A stretch of DNA of 33,473 bases. It comes from an uncultured Marvinbryantia sp. (GTDB taxonomy: Bacteria > Bacillota > Clostridia > Lachnospirales > Lachnospiraceae). Below, piece by piece: positions 1 to 8,126 of this stretch. The DNA lies in contig CANRKY010000009.1 in the NCBI GenBank assembly GCA_947631355.1, forward strand, positions 1 through 33,473. Direction: 5' to 3'. A program made the position numbers and the translations under genes. Positions within the stretch are counted from its first letter, which is position 1. Each line of letters begins with the position of its first letter. Under the pieces are notes generated by a model, which worked only from the letters and a program-made list of their open reading frames with translations, made no database searches and had not been told where the DNA came from.

Positions 1-3000
1 CATCTCCCTTTTCCACGGAATCCAGGTTGAGCTCGCTCACTGTGGTCTGCAGGTAAAGCCCGCCCTGGCTGTTCACCACCATATAGGCCCTGGAACCGCC
101 GATATTTCCGTCGATCGACTCCACATAGCCGTCCACAGAGCTCACCACCGTGGACTGCTCCATTTCTTTTTCATACTGGCGCAGTTTCATCTCCGCCTCT
201 TTTTTGCTCAGATTCAGGCGGCGAATCTCCCGCTCCTTATCCGCGATCGCCACTTCCAGTTCTTCCGCCGTGTAGCCCTCGCCGATGTCGCCCCAGTCCA
301 CATCTCCCATGTCTTCCATGGGATCGTCCACTTCTTCCTCGTAGCGCACCATACCGGTGTCGCTGGAGAAGATCCAGTATACGTTCGGCGCGAAACCATA
401 GTCCATGCGGATGGTGCCGTCCAGGCTCACGCTGCGGATAAATGCGCCGGTGATGGAATCTGATTCACGGATCTCCAGCACCACATAATATCCCATGCGC
501 TCCGTGCCGTCAAATTCTTTCACGCGCTCCGTGCCGTCTTCATTAAAGCCCATCACCCAGTTTACAAAGGAACTCTTGATGGTGGCGCCGTCTATGCAGA
601 AGAACACGAACGGATCTTCTTTCGTGCCGCTGCCCTTGTAATACCGGCCGCCCTCGCCGCTCCAGTAGTCCAGTTCCTCCAGGGGTTCCAGCTTGATAAG
701 CGGAGACTCCTCCGGTTCCAGGTAGGTCAGGAAGATGCTGCAGGTCTTCAGCCCGCCCGCATCCGTGTTGCTCCATTCTATGCGCGGGATGTAGCTGAGG
801 GAGCCATGCGGGGTTACCACCATGGTATAGTTTTCCGGGTTCCGCAGCTCTATTGGCCAGCTGAACGGGTCGGATATCCAGTGCGTTTTGCTGAATGAAT
901 TTTCCTCTGAAGGGATGATCTGCGTCACCGTGCCCGGCAGCGCGTCCGTCTCCTCCGAAGAATCCTCACTCTGTGCTTCCTGCGCGTCTTCTTCCAGCGC
1001 CTCTCCCATTTCGTCCATGAGATCTTCCGCGCCATTTTCCGCGCCGTCCGACGGCATTTCCGGCGCCTCGGTCTCCGGCTCTATGGCAGGCTCCATCTCC
1101 CCTGTGTCTGTCTCTGTCTCGTCCTCCGGCAAATCGGTGCTGCCCGTCAGAGTGACAGACCAGAGGGGCGTCTCCTGCGCAGTGTCATTCTTCTCGTAAA
1201 AACGGATATCCAGCGCATCGGGCCAGCGTTTTTCCATGTTGGTGCCGTGGTACCAGGTGACATCGAACACCAGGTTTGCCGCCAGAACTTCCACATCGGT
1301 CTCTGTTTCGGTCTCAGTCTCCGTGCCCGCCTCTGACTCCGTGCCATTTTCCTGGCCGTCTGTCTCGCTGCCTTCCGTGCCGCTTCCCTGGCCGTCTGTC
1401 TCGCTGCCGTCTGTGCCGCTTCCCTGACCGTCTGTCTCGCTGCCGTCTGTGTCGCTTCCCTGACCGTCCGTTCCACTGTCCGTGCCGCTTCCCTGACCGT
1501 CCGTTCCATTGCCATCCGTGCCGCTTCCCTGGCCATTTGTTTCACTGCCGTCCGCGCTGCTTTCCTGGCCATTTGTTTCACTGCCGTCCGTGCCAGTTGT
1601 CGCGGCTGCACCCGGCTGCGCGCTCACAACCTGGATGTCCACATCGTTTTCTTTTGCTTTGGTGCGGAACGTCAGCGCGCCGTTCACCAGCTCATCCGCC
1701 GTGATATTCAGCTCTGCGTACACGTCCGCCAGTTCCGGCGAAACCGCGTGTGCTTCTTCCAGCCCCGAATGGAAAGCCAGCGTCAAATGCACCACATCGT
1801 TTCGCTCCTCATCCTGTATCAGGGTGAATCCGCCGATCCCCATCGCATCCATTGCCTGTGCCGGATCCGCATCGGCTTTCTCCGCATCTTCGGCTGTCGG
1901 CAAAGCATACAGGATCCCCGCCTTGTCTTCTGCCAGGGTGATCCCCCGGATCCTCATGGTATAGGTATTTAATTTTGCAAAGTGCGCATCCGGTTTTTCC
2001 TGAAAATGCAGGATCACCTTCGCGGCCGTCCCGGTCAGATCCGCCCGCATCACTTCTGCGCTTTCTTCTTCCTGTCTGTCGGTATCCAGAAGGAGTACTT
2101 CTTCCTCTCCTGCGGCTTCCCCATTCTCGTCTTCTTTTTGTCGTGTCTCCTTCACGCAAACGCGGGAGAAGAAATCCAGCAGGCTCTGGTTCATTCTGGG
2201 GCGATCAGGCTCGCCCAGCGCGGCGTTCCCGTTGTCCACCGGCAGGCTGGGGAAGTCTTCCATGGGAAGGGCATCGCCCCCCTGCAGCACCTGCTCCACT
2301 TCCTCGGTTTCCTGCTGCGCATCCGCGCCATCTGTCGTGCCGTCTGTGGGCTGGCCCGCGCCGTCTATTGTGCCGTCCGCTGGCTGCCCCGCACCGTCTG
2401 TCGTGCCGTCTGTGGGCTGCCCCGCGCCATCCGTTGTGCCGTCCGCTGGCTGCCCCGCACCGTCTGTCGTGCCGTCTGCGGGCTGGCCTGCGCCGTCCGT
2501 TGTGCCGTCTGTGGGCTGGCCCGCGCCGTCCGTTGTGCCGTCCGTGGGCTGGCCTGCGCCGTCTGTTGTGCCGTCCGCGGGCTGGCCTGCGCCGTCTGTT
2601 GTGCCGTCTGCTGGCTGGCCTGCGCCGTCTGTTGTGCCGTCCGCTGGCTGCCCCGCACCATTATCTGCTGCGGGCTGCACTGCATCGCCCGCTGTCTCCG
2701 CGATGGGCTGCACTGCTTCGCCCGCTGTCTCTGCGATGGGCTGCACTGCTTCGCTCGCTGTCTCTGCGATGGGCTGCACGCCCGCTGTCTCCGCCGCGGA
2801 CTGCGCCAAATCCTGGCTGGCCAACATGTTCCTGTCTGCCGGTATCATGCTGGCCATGGTATCATCGTCTTCCTCCGGCGCGCTGAAATCCGGCCCCACA
2901 AAATCCGCCGGTTCTCTCTGGGAGGCCGCCACGGGCGTGGTATTTTTCAGCTTTTTCAGGTCCGCCTCTGCCGACTCGATCTCCAGATCCAGTTCCTGCA

Positions 3001-3349
3001 CCGTCAGATCCTGCAATTCCTTGTCCAGCTCCAGGAGCGTTGTGTCATAGCTCAGCAGCTTGTCGCCCACTTTCACCTCATCGCCCTGCTCCACAAAAAC
3101 TTCGTTCACCACTTTTTCGCTGGGAACATAGATCTGCTGGCTCACATCCGACACCACCGTGCCGTAGGTGCTGGTGTCGTTATAATACTGGATCCAGTCC
3201 GCGCCGTTCAGCATAGACACGGGGGTGACCGGCACATTCTGAGCGCGGCTCGCCATATAATGGCGCACGCCGTAGTAGCCGCCCACACCGATCCCGGCCA
3301 GCAATACCAGCACGATGATCACTGTTTTGAAACGTTTCTTTTTTTTCAT
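1..3349 (-). CDS. Giant HlyD/MacA-like membrane-fusion adaptor, 3' end beyond the window
   Basis: The frame is open from the ATG at 3347-3349 to the left edge, at least 1,116 codons, so the C-terminus is missing. Residues 1-6 are basic and 8-26 form one membrane anchor. Residues about 75-103 look like the first half of a lipoyl (barrel-sandwich) domain, and 105-136 form a coiled-coil arm. The returning arm starts near residue 1026 and is followed by the second lipoyl half up to the edge. Adaptors of this family link an ABC exporter to the outside. The unusual part is residues 137-1025: an acidic Ser/Thr/Asp/Gly-rich insertion with three repeat blocks, a beta-rich stretch (about 450-580), a segment resembling a Cna-B-like fold (VTWYHG...RWPD...IRFYE), and a second beta-rich segment just before the returning arm. 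The start lies 3 nt after the ATPase stop, and its Shine-Dalgarno (GGAGG) lies inside the ATPase gene, so translation is probably coupled. A permease gene is expected beyond the edge. Family is confident; the role of the insertion is unknown. Confidence 0.85.
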   Translation of the reverse strand, partial: MKKKKRFKTVIIVLVLLAGIGVGGYYGVRHYMASRAQNVPVTPVSMLNGADWIQYYNDTSTYGTVVSDVSQQIYVPSEKVVNEVFVEQGDEVKVGDKLLSYDTTLLELDKELQDLTVQELDLEIESAEADLKKLKNTTPVAASQREPADFVGPDFSAPEEDDDTMASMIPADRNMLASQDLAQSAAETAGVQPIAETASEAVQPIAETAGEAVQPIAETAGDAVQPAADNGAGQPADGTTDGAGQPADGTTDGAGQPADGTTDGAGQPTDGTTDGAGQPTDGTTDGAGQPADGTTDGAGQPADGTTDGAGQPTDGTTDGAGQPADGTIDGAGQPTDGTTDGADAQQETEEVEQVLQGGDALPMEDFPSLPVDNGNAALGEPDRPRMNQSLLDFFSRVCVKETRQKEDENGEAAGEEEVLLLDTDRQEEESAEVMRADLTGTAAKVILHFQEKPDAHFAKLNTYTMRIRGITLAEDKAGILYALPTAEDAEKADADPAQAMDAMGIGGFTLIQDEERNDVVHLTLAFHSGLEEAHAVSPELADVYAELNITADELVNGALTFRTKAKENDVDIQVVSAQPGAAATTGTDGSETNGQESSADGSETNGQGSGTDGNGTDGQGSGTDSGTDGQGSDTDGSETDGQGSGTDGSETDGQGSGTEGSETDGQENGTESEAGTETETETETDVEVLAANLVFDVTWYHGTNMEKRWPDALDIRFYEKNDTAQETPLWSVTLTGSTDLPEDETETDTGEMEPAIEPETEAPEMPSDGAENGAEDLMDEMGEALEEDAQEAQSEDSSEETDALPGTVTQIIPSEENSFSKTHWISDPFSWPIELRNPENYTMVVTPHGSLSYIPRIEWSNTDAGGLKTCSIFLTYLEPEESPLIKLEPLEELDYWSGEGGRYYKGSGTKEDPFVFFCIDGATIKSSFVNWVMGFNEDGTERVKEFDGTERMGYYVVLEIRESDSITGAFIRSVSLDGTIRMDYGFAPNVYWIFSSDTGMVRYEEEVDDPMEDMGDVDWGDIGEGYTAEELEVAIADKEREIRRLNLSKKEAEMKLRQYEKEMEQSTVVSSVDGYVESIDGNIGGSRAYMVVNSQGGLYLQTTVSELNLDSVEKGD
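1335..1600 (-). repeat. Degenerate 30-36 bp tandem repeats coding Gly/Ser/Thr/Asp-rich units
   Basis: Inside the giant adaptor frame (about residues 584-671) the units read like GSGTDGSETDGQ with variation (GSETNGQ, NGTDGQ). Unit lengths are multiples of 3, so copy-number change would keep the frame. They resemble flexible cell-wall spacer sequences. Confidence 0.85.
2336..2665 (-). repeat. Ten tandem 33-bp repeats coding an 11-residue unit
   Basis: About ten adjacent copies of a 33-bp unit encode QP(A/T)DGTTDGAG in the giant adaptor (residues about 229-338). Copies differ mostly by synonymous or Ala/Thr changes. The period is a multiple of 3 and there are no unique spacers, so this is a protein repeat, not a CRISPR array. 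Confidence 0.95.
2671..2797 (-). repeat. Three to four 33-bp repeats coding QPIAETAGEAV
   Basis: A second 33-bp family directly next to the first encodes the 11-residue unit QPIAETAGEAV, with one outer copy shortened. It starts the low-complexity insertion of the giant adaptor after the first coiled-coil arm. Confidence 0.85.
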
Positions 3350-3352
3350 ACG

Positions 3353-4045
3353 CTACCTCCGTTCCTCCGAAAGCTCGCCGTCAAAAATATATACAATGCG
3401 CTTCGCGTGATGCGCCACGTCTGAGTCGTGGGTGATCATCACAACGGTAACGCCCTCGTCATTCAATTTCTGGAACAGCTCCATCACCTGGATGCTGGAT
3501 TTGGAATCCAGAGCGCCCGTGGGCTCGTCCGCCAGCAGGATCTTTGGATTGTTTACCATGGCGCGGGCAATGGCCACCCTCTGTTTTTGTCCGCCGGAAA
3601 GCTGCGTGGGAAGAAAGTCCACACGTTCCGCCAGACCCACTTTCTCCAGCGCCTGAGCCGCCCGCTTTCTGCGCTCTTTTTTGGACACCCCCGCATAGAT
3701 CAGCGGAAGCGCCACGTTATCCAGCGCCGTCTGTCGGGGCAGCAGCTGAAAGGTCTGAAACACAAAGCCGATATTGTGCAGCCGCTCGTCCGCCACCTCG
3801 TTTTCCGAGAGGCCCAGCACATTTTTTCCGTTTAAGAGAAAGGTACCTTTGGTGGGTTCATCCAGGCACCCGATAATATTCATCAGGGTGGACTTTCCGC
3901 TCCCGGAAGGCCCCATGATCGCCACGTATTCGCCCTCCTGCACATGCAGGCACACGTTCTTCAGAACCGGCACAACCATTTTTCCGCTTATGTAATCTTT
4001 ATAGATATTGTCCAGCTGCAGCACCATGTCGCTCATAATTTCCAT
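3353..4045 (-). CDS. ABC transporter ATPase, MacB/LolD/FtsE type
   Basis: This 230-residue ATPase powers an exporter whose permease is presumably beyond the left edge. Visible motifs are Walker A (GPSGSGKST), the Q-loop region ([11 protein letters not shown]), the signature [14 protein letters not shown], Walker B with [13 protein letters not shown], and the H-loop (MITHDSD). The length and the sequence [10 protein letters not shown] are typical of the MacB/LolD family, which drives lipoprotein, peptide or antibiotic extrusion rather than bulk import. Three ATGs lie close together at the start (4045, 4036, 4027). GGAGTG sits only 1-4 nt before the first and about 12 nt before the second, so either could be used. 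It is flanked by two adaptor genes in one operon. Confidence 0.95.
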   Translation of the reverse strand: MEIMSDMVLQLDNIYKDYISGKMVVPVLKNVCLHVQEGEYVAIMGPSGSGKSTLMNIIGCLDEPTKGTFLLNGKNVLGLSENEVADERLHNIGFVFQTFQLLPRQTALDNVALPLIYAGVSKKERRKRAAQALEKVGLAERVDFLPTQLSGGQKQRVAIARAMVNNPKILLADEPTGALDSKSSIQVMELFQKLNDEGVTVVMITHDSDVAHHAKRIVYIFDGELSEERR

Positions 4046-4106
4046 TCACTCCATCCGCGGGGCGACTCTTTCCGGCCCCCGGTTTCCTTCTTTTTACGGC
4101 TCTGTC

Positions 4107-5531
4107 TTAAAAGTCTTCGCCGTCAGCTTCCATAAAGTCCCCGGCGTCATCGAAAGCCCCGGCGTCAAAAACCTCGCCGTCGTCAAAGGCGTCCCCATCG
4201 TCAAAGACCTCCTGGCCGTCAAAGACTTCCCCGTCGTCAAAGACTTCTTCGCCGCCGTCCAGCATTTCCTCGCCGCCGATATCCAGCAGATCCTCCGGAT
4301 TGCCGGACATCATATCCGAATTTTTCGTGACGGGCTGGCCTTCCTGCAGATCTTCCGCGGGGAACGCGATGTAGTCGTCCACCGTGAGCCCGTCTTTGAT
4401 CTCATACTGCTCCAGGTCGTTATCATACTCTCCCAGAACCACCTGGCGGCGCTCCAGCCTGTCTTTGTCGTTTGCCGCCCACACGTAGGGCGTCACCGCA
4501 TCGTTCTCGTCCGTGATCAGATAATAGTAATCCAGCCACATGCCGGAGCGCTCCTCGGTCTGGCCCTCGTCCCGCTCGATATACACGTGCTGCCCCAGCA
4601 TCAGCCCCGTGGAGTCCTCCATGTCCACGTAAAACGGGTAGGAGCTGGAATTGGAGGAGGAGTCGCTGCTGGAATAATACATATTGTTCTGATTCTGTGT
4701 GGCATTTTCCATATCGATCGTGGAGATGTAGCCCTTCCAGATCACCGACTCGTCCACGCGGGAGCGGACGATCACATCCATCCCCTCCTGGATATCATAG
4801 ACGTTCATCTCGTTGATCGTGCCCTTTACCCGGTATTCCCCGGTGGCCATGATCACGATATACGCGTTGGAATTTTCATCTGACGTACTGGTGTAGCCGC
4901 CGTCCATACTGCTGCCGTCGTCCGAGCCGCTGTTGTTTTTGTTGATGGATTTCACCACGCCCTGAAGCTCGCTTGTCACCTGCGCGTTCGCCACCTGCTT
5001 TTTCAGGCTCTCCAGCTCGGCCTGCTTGCTCTTTTTGTTGTATTCCGCCCGGCGTATGGAATTTTCCGCCGTCATAATGGAGGTGGTGTAGGCCCGCTTC
5101 TCCGACTCGGAAACCTGCGCCCGCTCTTTCTCGTACTGCGCGATCTGCGCCTGCGTGGATTCAATGTCGATATCGTAATTCTCGATGTCGATCTCCAGCT
5201 GTGTGATGCTGTCCTGTGCCTCGTCCGTGTCGTACGAAAAAAGAGGCGTGCCCACATCTACTTCCTGGCCCACCGTCACATAGGTATCCTTCACTTTCAT
5301 GCCGCTGGCCACTTCCACGCCCACCGTCTTCTGCGGTTCCACCACCCCGGAGAACCGGGTGACCAGGCCATTTCCCCCAAGGCCCGTGATGGTCTTCACC
5401 GAATCTACAAACACCGCGTTTTCCGATGTGGCCGCGCCGCTGTCGTCCCGGAACTTAAAGTACCACACAGCAGATCCGGCGCCGGCGGCCAGCAATATGA
5501 TCAAAAACACAATCAAAAATTTTTTCTTCAT
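4107..5531 (-). CDS. HlyD/MacA-like membrane-fusion adaptor with acidic C-terminal tail
   Basis: This 474-residue protein has a basic N-terminus and one membrane helix (5-27). A first lipoyl half follows (about 60-103, ending VGTPLFSYDTDE), then a coiled-coil hairpin (about 105-185), then the second lipoyl half (ELQGVVKSINK) and a beta-barrel region (about 230-400). Short Ser/Gly/Asp-rich insertions interrupt the barrel part. The last 55-60 residues are extremely acidic, with repeated (E)VFDDGE-like units, so the tail may bind cations or stay unfolded. It is the first gene of the operon, 61 nt before the ATPase. Having two adaptors with one ATPase suggests a hetero-adaptor complex or different cargoes; that is inference. 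Confidence 0.92.
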   Translation of the reverse strand: MKKKFLIVFLIILLAAGAGSAVWYFKFRDDSGAATSENAVFVDSVKTITGLGGNGLVTRFSGVVEPQKTVGVEVASGMKVKDTYVTVGQEVDVGTPLFSYDTDEAQDSITQLEIDIENYDIDIESTQAQIAQYEKERAQVSESEKRAYTTSIMTAENSIRRAEYNKKSKQAELESLKKQVANAQVTSELQGVVKSINKNNSGSDDGSSMDGGYTSTSDENSNAYIVIMATGEYRVKGTINEMNVYDIQEGMDVIVRSRVDESVIWKGYISTIDMENATQNQNNMYYSSSDSSSNSSSYPFYVDMEDSTGLMLGQHVYIERDEGQTEERSGMWLDYYYLITDENDAVTPYVWAANDKDRLERRQVVLGEYDNDLEQYEIKDGLTVDDYIAFPAEDLQEGQPVTKNSDMMSGNPEDLLDIGGEEMLDGGEEVFDDGEVFDGQEVFDDGDAFDDGEVFDAGAFDDAGDFMEADGEDF

Positions 5532-5554
5532 TGTGTGTGCATCCCCTTCCTATC

Positions 5555-5583
5555 ATAGTATCTTATCATATTTCCCCCGCCAA
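5555..5583 (-). promoter_or_regulatory. Candidate sigma-A promoter of the ABC/adaptor operon
   Basis: On the minus strand TTGGCG (5578-5583) and TACTAT (5555-5560) are separated by 17 nt, about 25 nt before the adaptor ATG. The boxes are imperfect, so this is a moderate prediction. Confidence 0.5.
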
Positions 5584-5617
5584 TGCACTAGATAATTTCA
5601 AGTTCACAGATTTTTAA

Positions 5618-5631
5618 GATTCTTAAGAATC
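5618..5631. promoter_or_regulatory. Perfect 14-bp palindrome between divergent promoters
   Basis: GATTCTTAAGAATC is a perfect dyad. It lies 35 bp upstream of the -35 box of the leftward operon and 54 bp upstream of the -35 box of the rightward lipoprotein gene, a place suited to a dimeric regulator. No regulator gene is adjacent. Confidence 0.4.
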
Positions 5632-5684
5632 ATTCGTATGTAAAGTCCAACTGACATCATTTTCATCTCTTTTTATAGAAAAAT

Positions 5685-5713
5685 TTGACATTCCTGCATT
5701 TTTTATATACAAT
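5685..5713 (+). promoter_or_regulatory. Sigma-A promoter of the lipoprotein gene
   Basis: TTGACA (5685-5690), a 17-nt spacer and TACAAT (5708-5713) form a near-consensus promoter. It is about 50 nt upstream of the lipoprotein start. Confidence 0.8.
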
Positions 5714-5764
5714 AGGCTCAGCAACTACCAGATATGGTTGAAAAAGGAATTTTAAGGAGAACAT

Positions 5765-6871
5765 ATGGGAAAAAAAGCTCTTTTTGTACAGGTGCTTCTT
5801 CTGATGGCGTTCCTTCTGACCGGGTGCGGCTATGCCGGTCCGGAAAAGGCTGTGCGCCGGGAAATGGATCTGATACAGAAACTGGACGAACCGGCCATCA
5901 AAGCCTTTGTGTCCTACGAAGATATACGGATGTCGCACACCGCTCCTCTGGAGATCGGAGCGGAGACCACGGAAGCCGTAAAACTCTTTTTTAAAAATTT
6001 TAAATATCGCATCCTCTCCTCCGCGGTGAGCGATGATGAGACCACCGCCACCGTAAACCTGGAGATCACAAACCTGGATGCGCACATGCTGGCCAAAGAC
6101 CTGTGCAGGGAACTGATCCGAACCTCCGTCTCACAGGAGGGAACGGATCAGGAGGGCCTTGCCTCCTCTTTTGCGCTGATGAAAAAATGCCTGGAGGAAA
6201 ACACCTATCCCACGGTCACGAAGGAGACGGTTGTCAATTTGACGTATGTGAACCGCTCCTGGGTCATCCAGGAGAGCGCGGAGCTGGAGGACGCGCTGGC
6301 CGGAGGGCTGGTGTCCTATCTGCGGGATCCCTACCTTCTCCCGCCGGAGGAAGTGCTGGAATGTACCCTCTCTCCCTTCGCCGATTTCACCGCGGAGGAG
6401 TGGAAAAACTATCTGGATCTGGAGGATGTCTTCAACACTGGCAGCAGCCTGGCCCCGCAGATCGATGACGCGCTGGCCGAACAGCTGGCGGAACATTTTT
6501 CCTATGAGATCCTGTCTGTCTCTCAGGAAAATACATACGCCACCGCCGAGGTGAAGATCACCAGCCCGGATCTGTCCGGCGTGCTGGAGCGCTGCCGCGC
6601 CTCCCTGCTGGAATACGCCAAGACCACGGAGTCCATCCGCGCCACCGATGAGGAGATCGCGCAAAAAACTGCCGAATACCTTCTGGCCGAGTTACAGGCC
6701 AGCGCATCCGGCAGTACAGATACTATCACCATCTCGCTGATGAATAACGGCTACACCTGGGATGTTCTCCTGGACGAAGACTTTGCGGACGCCATCCTGG
6801 GCGGTGTGAACAACGCGATCCAGCGTCTTTCTGCTGAGGAACAGAGCGACACCGAGCCGACAGAATCATAA
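5765..6871 (+). CDS. Secreted lipoprotein with a duplicated domain
   Basis: The 368-residue product starts with a signal peptide and a lipobox (LLTGC, Cys near residue 20), so it should be lipid-anchored on the outer face of the membrane. AAGGAG is 6 nt before the ATG. The body contains two related halves. FKYRILSSAVSDDETTATV is matched by FSYEILSVSQENTYATAEV, and the later stretch VNLTYVNRSWVIQESAELEDALAGG by ISLMNNGYTWDVLLDEDFADAILGG. Each half looks like a small alpha+beta domain of the kind common in Clostridial lipoproteins. The exact function is not recognised. It runs convergently into hisS, with 4 nt between the stops, and shares its upstream region with the ABC operon. Confidence 0.85.
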   Translation: MGKKALFVQVLLLMAFLLTGCGYAGPEKAVRREMDLIQKLDEPAIKAFVSYEDIRMSHTAPLEIGAETTEAVKLFFKNFKYRILSSAVSDDETTATVNLEITNLDAHMLAKDLCRELIRTSVSQEGTDQEGLASSFALMKKCLEENTYPTVTKETVVNLTYVNRSWVIQESAELEDALAGGLVSYLRDPYLLPPEEVLECTLSPFADFTAEEWKNYLDLEDVFNTGSSLAPQIDDALAEQLAEHFSYEILSVSQENTYATAEVKITSPDLSGVLERCRASLLEYAKTTESIRATDEEIAQKTAEYLLAELQASASGSTDTITISLMNNGYTWDVLLDEDFADAILGGVNNAIQRLSAEEQSDTEPTES

Positions 6872-6875
6872 ACCC

Positions 6876-8126
6876 TTATTTTGCAAAAAATTCCCGGATC
6901 TCCCCGTACCCTTCCGCGGCGAGCTGTTCTTTCTGGAATTTTTTGTTTTTCTTCATCATGTTTATGCTGACGCAGGCGCCTTCCCCGCGCAGTTTTTCCG
7001 CCTCGGCGAACACCTCCAGAAGCTTCTCCTGCCCCATTCCTTTTTCCAGCAGGAAAGCGGTCTTCTGCCCCTTCCCCGGAACCTGGAAATCTTTTTCCAG
7101 GAGCAGCATCACAATGCGCTCAAACCCGATGGAAAAGCCGCAGGCCGGCGTCTGAACGCCGGTGAACCGCCCGATCATCTCATCGTAGCGCCCGCCGCCG
7201 CCCACGGAGCCGGCAAACCCATCGATGCTGATCTCGAAAATGGGCCCGGTGTAGTAAGACATGCCCCGCACCAGCGTGGGGTCGAACACCATGCTGAATT
7301 TCGCGTTCTTTACCTTCTCCACACTCTCTATGATGGTCTCCAGATCCTGCGCCACCTGCGCGTCCAGCACATCCGCCAGAGTCTCTTTTAAATAGCGCAC
7401 ACCGGCGATGTCGCCCGTAACCTGGTCGAACAGCCGCAGGTAGGTCTCCACGGCCTGTTCTGCAAACCCGCTTTTTTTCAGTTCCTCCGCCACGCCGTCC
7501 GCGCCGATCTTATCCATTTTATCCAGGATGATGAACACCGTGTCGTAATCTTCCGGCGCAAAGCCGCTGTACGCCGCCATGGCTTTTAAAATGCGGCGGT
7601 CATTGATGCGGATGGTAAAATTCTCAAAGTCCAGCTTTCCCACCAGTGTGGAGGTGGCAAGGATCAGCTCGATCTCCGCCAGGATGGACGGCTCCCCCAG
7701 AATGTCGATATCACACTGCATGAACTGGCGGTAGCGGCCGCGCTGCGGGCGGTCGGCGCGCCACACATTCCCCATCTGCAGCGCCTTAAACGGGGCCGGC
7801 AGATCGTTGGCATTGCAGGCATAGTAGCGGGACAGGGGCACCGTGAGGTCGTAGCGCAGCCCGCCGTCCACCAGGTCGCTCTCCTGCGCGGCTGTCTCCA
7901 ATTTCAATTTTTCTCCGCGCTTCAGGATCTTGAAGATAAGTTTTTCATTCTCTCCGCCCTGTTTGCTGCTCAGGTTCTCGATGTGCTCCACGCAGGGCGT
8001 CTCGATGGACGAAAAGCCAAAGCTCCCATAGGTTTCGCGGATCAGCCCCATCACATAATTGCGGATCTCCATCTCCCGCGGCATAATATCTTTCATCCCG
8101 GTAACCGGTTTCTTTTTCAGATTCAT
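6876..8126 (-). CDS. hisS: Histidyl-tRNA synthetase, divergent form
   Basis: This 416-residue class II synthetase attaches histidine to tRNA-His. The motif 2 region RADRPQRGRYRQF is clear. So are a histidine-binding segment LVRGMSYYTGPIFE, which keeps the catalytic Arg, and a motif 3-like GFSIGFERI. Two features differ from the textbook enzyme. The second motif has Ser where most bacterial enzymes have Asp (RGLDYY). The C-terminal anticodon-binding domain is only about 70 residues and ends KNKKFQKEQLAAEGYGEIREFF. The start ATG overlaps the stop of the upstream HD gene (ATGA), so it is the last gene of the apt-rel operon. HisZ is unlikely because the aminoacylation motifs are intact. Confidence 0.93.
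   Translation of the reverse strand: MNLKKKPVTGMKDIMPREMEIRNYVMGLIRETYGSFGFSSIETPCVEHIENLSSKQGGENEKLIFKILKRGEKLKLETAAQESDLVDGGLRYDLTVPLSRYYACNANDLPAPFKALQMGNVWRADRPQRGRYRQFMQCDIDILGEPSILAEIELILATSTLVGKLDFENFTIRINDRRILKAMAAYSGFAPEDYDTVFIILDKMDKIGADGVAEELKKSGFAEQAVETYLRLFDQVTGDIAGVRYLKETLADVLDAQVAQDLETIIESVEKVKNAKFSMVFDPTLVRGMSYYTGPIFEISIDGFAGSVGGGGRYDEMIGRFTGVQTPACGFSIGFERIVMLLLEKDFQVPGKGQKTAFLLEKGMGQEKLLEVFAEAEKLRGEGACVSINMMKKNKKFQKEQLAAEGYGEIREFFAK

Noticed and set aside
2336..2665. Possible CRISPR array because of regular 33-bp units
   Set aside because: Units are contiguous without unique spacers, the period is coding, and no cas genes are nearby.
1982..3424. Long plus-strand open frames (up to 480 codons) across 1.9-3.4 kb
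   Set aside because: They are antisense to the repeat-rich adaptor frame, have unnatural composition (Cys/Arg/Leu/Pro repeats), no ribosome site, and cross the coupled adaptor/ATPase junction.
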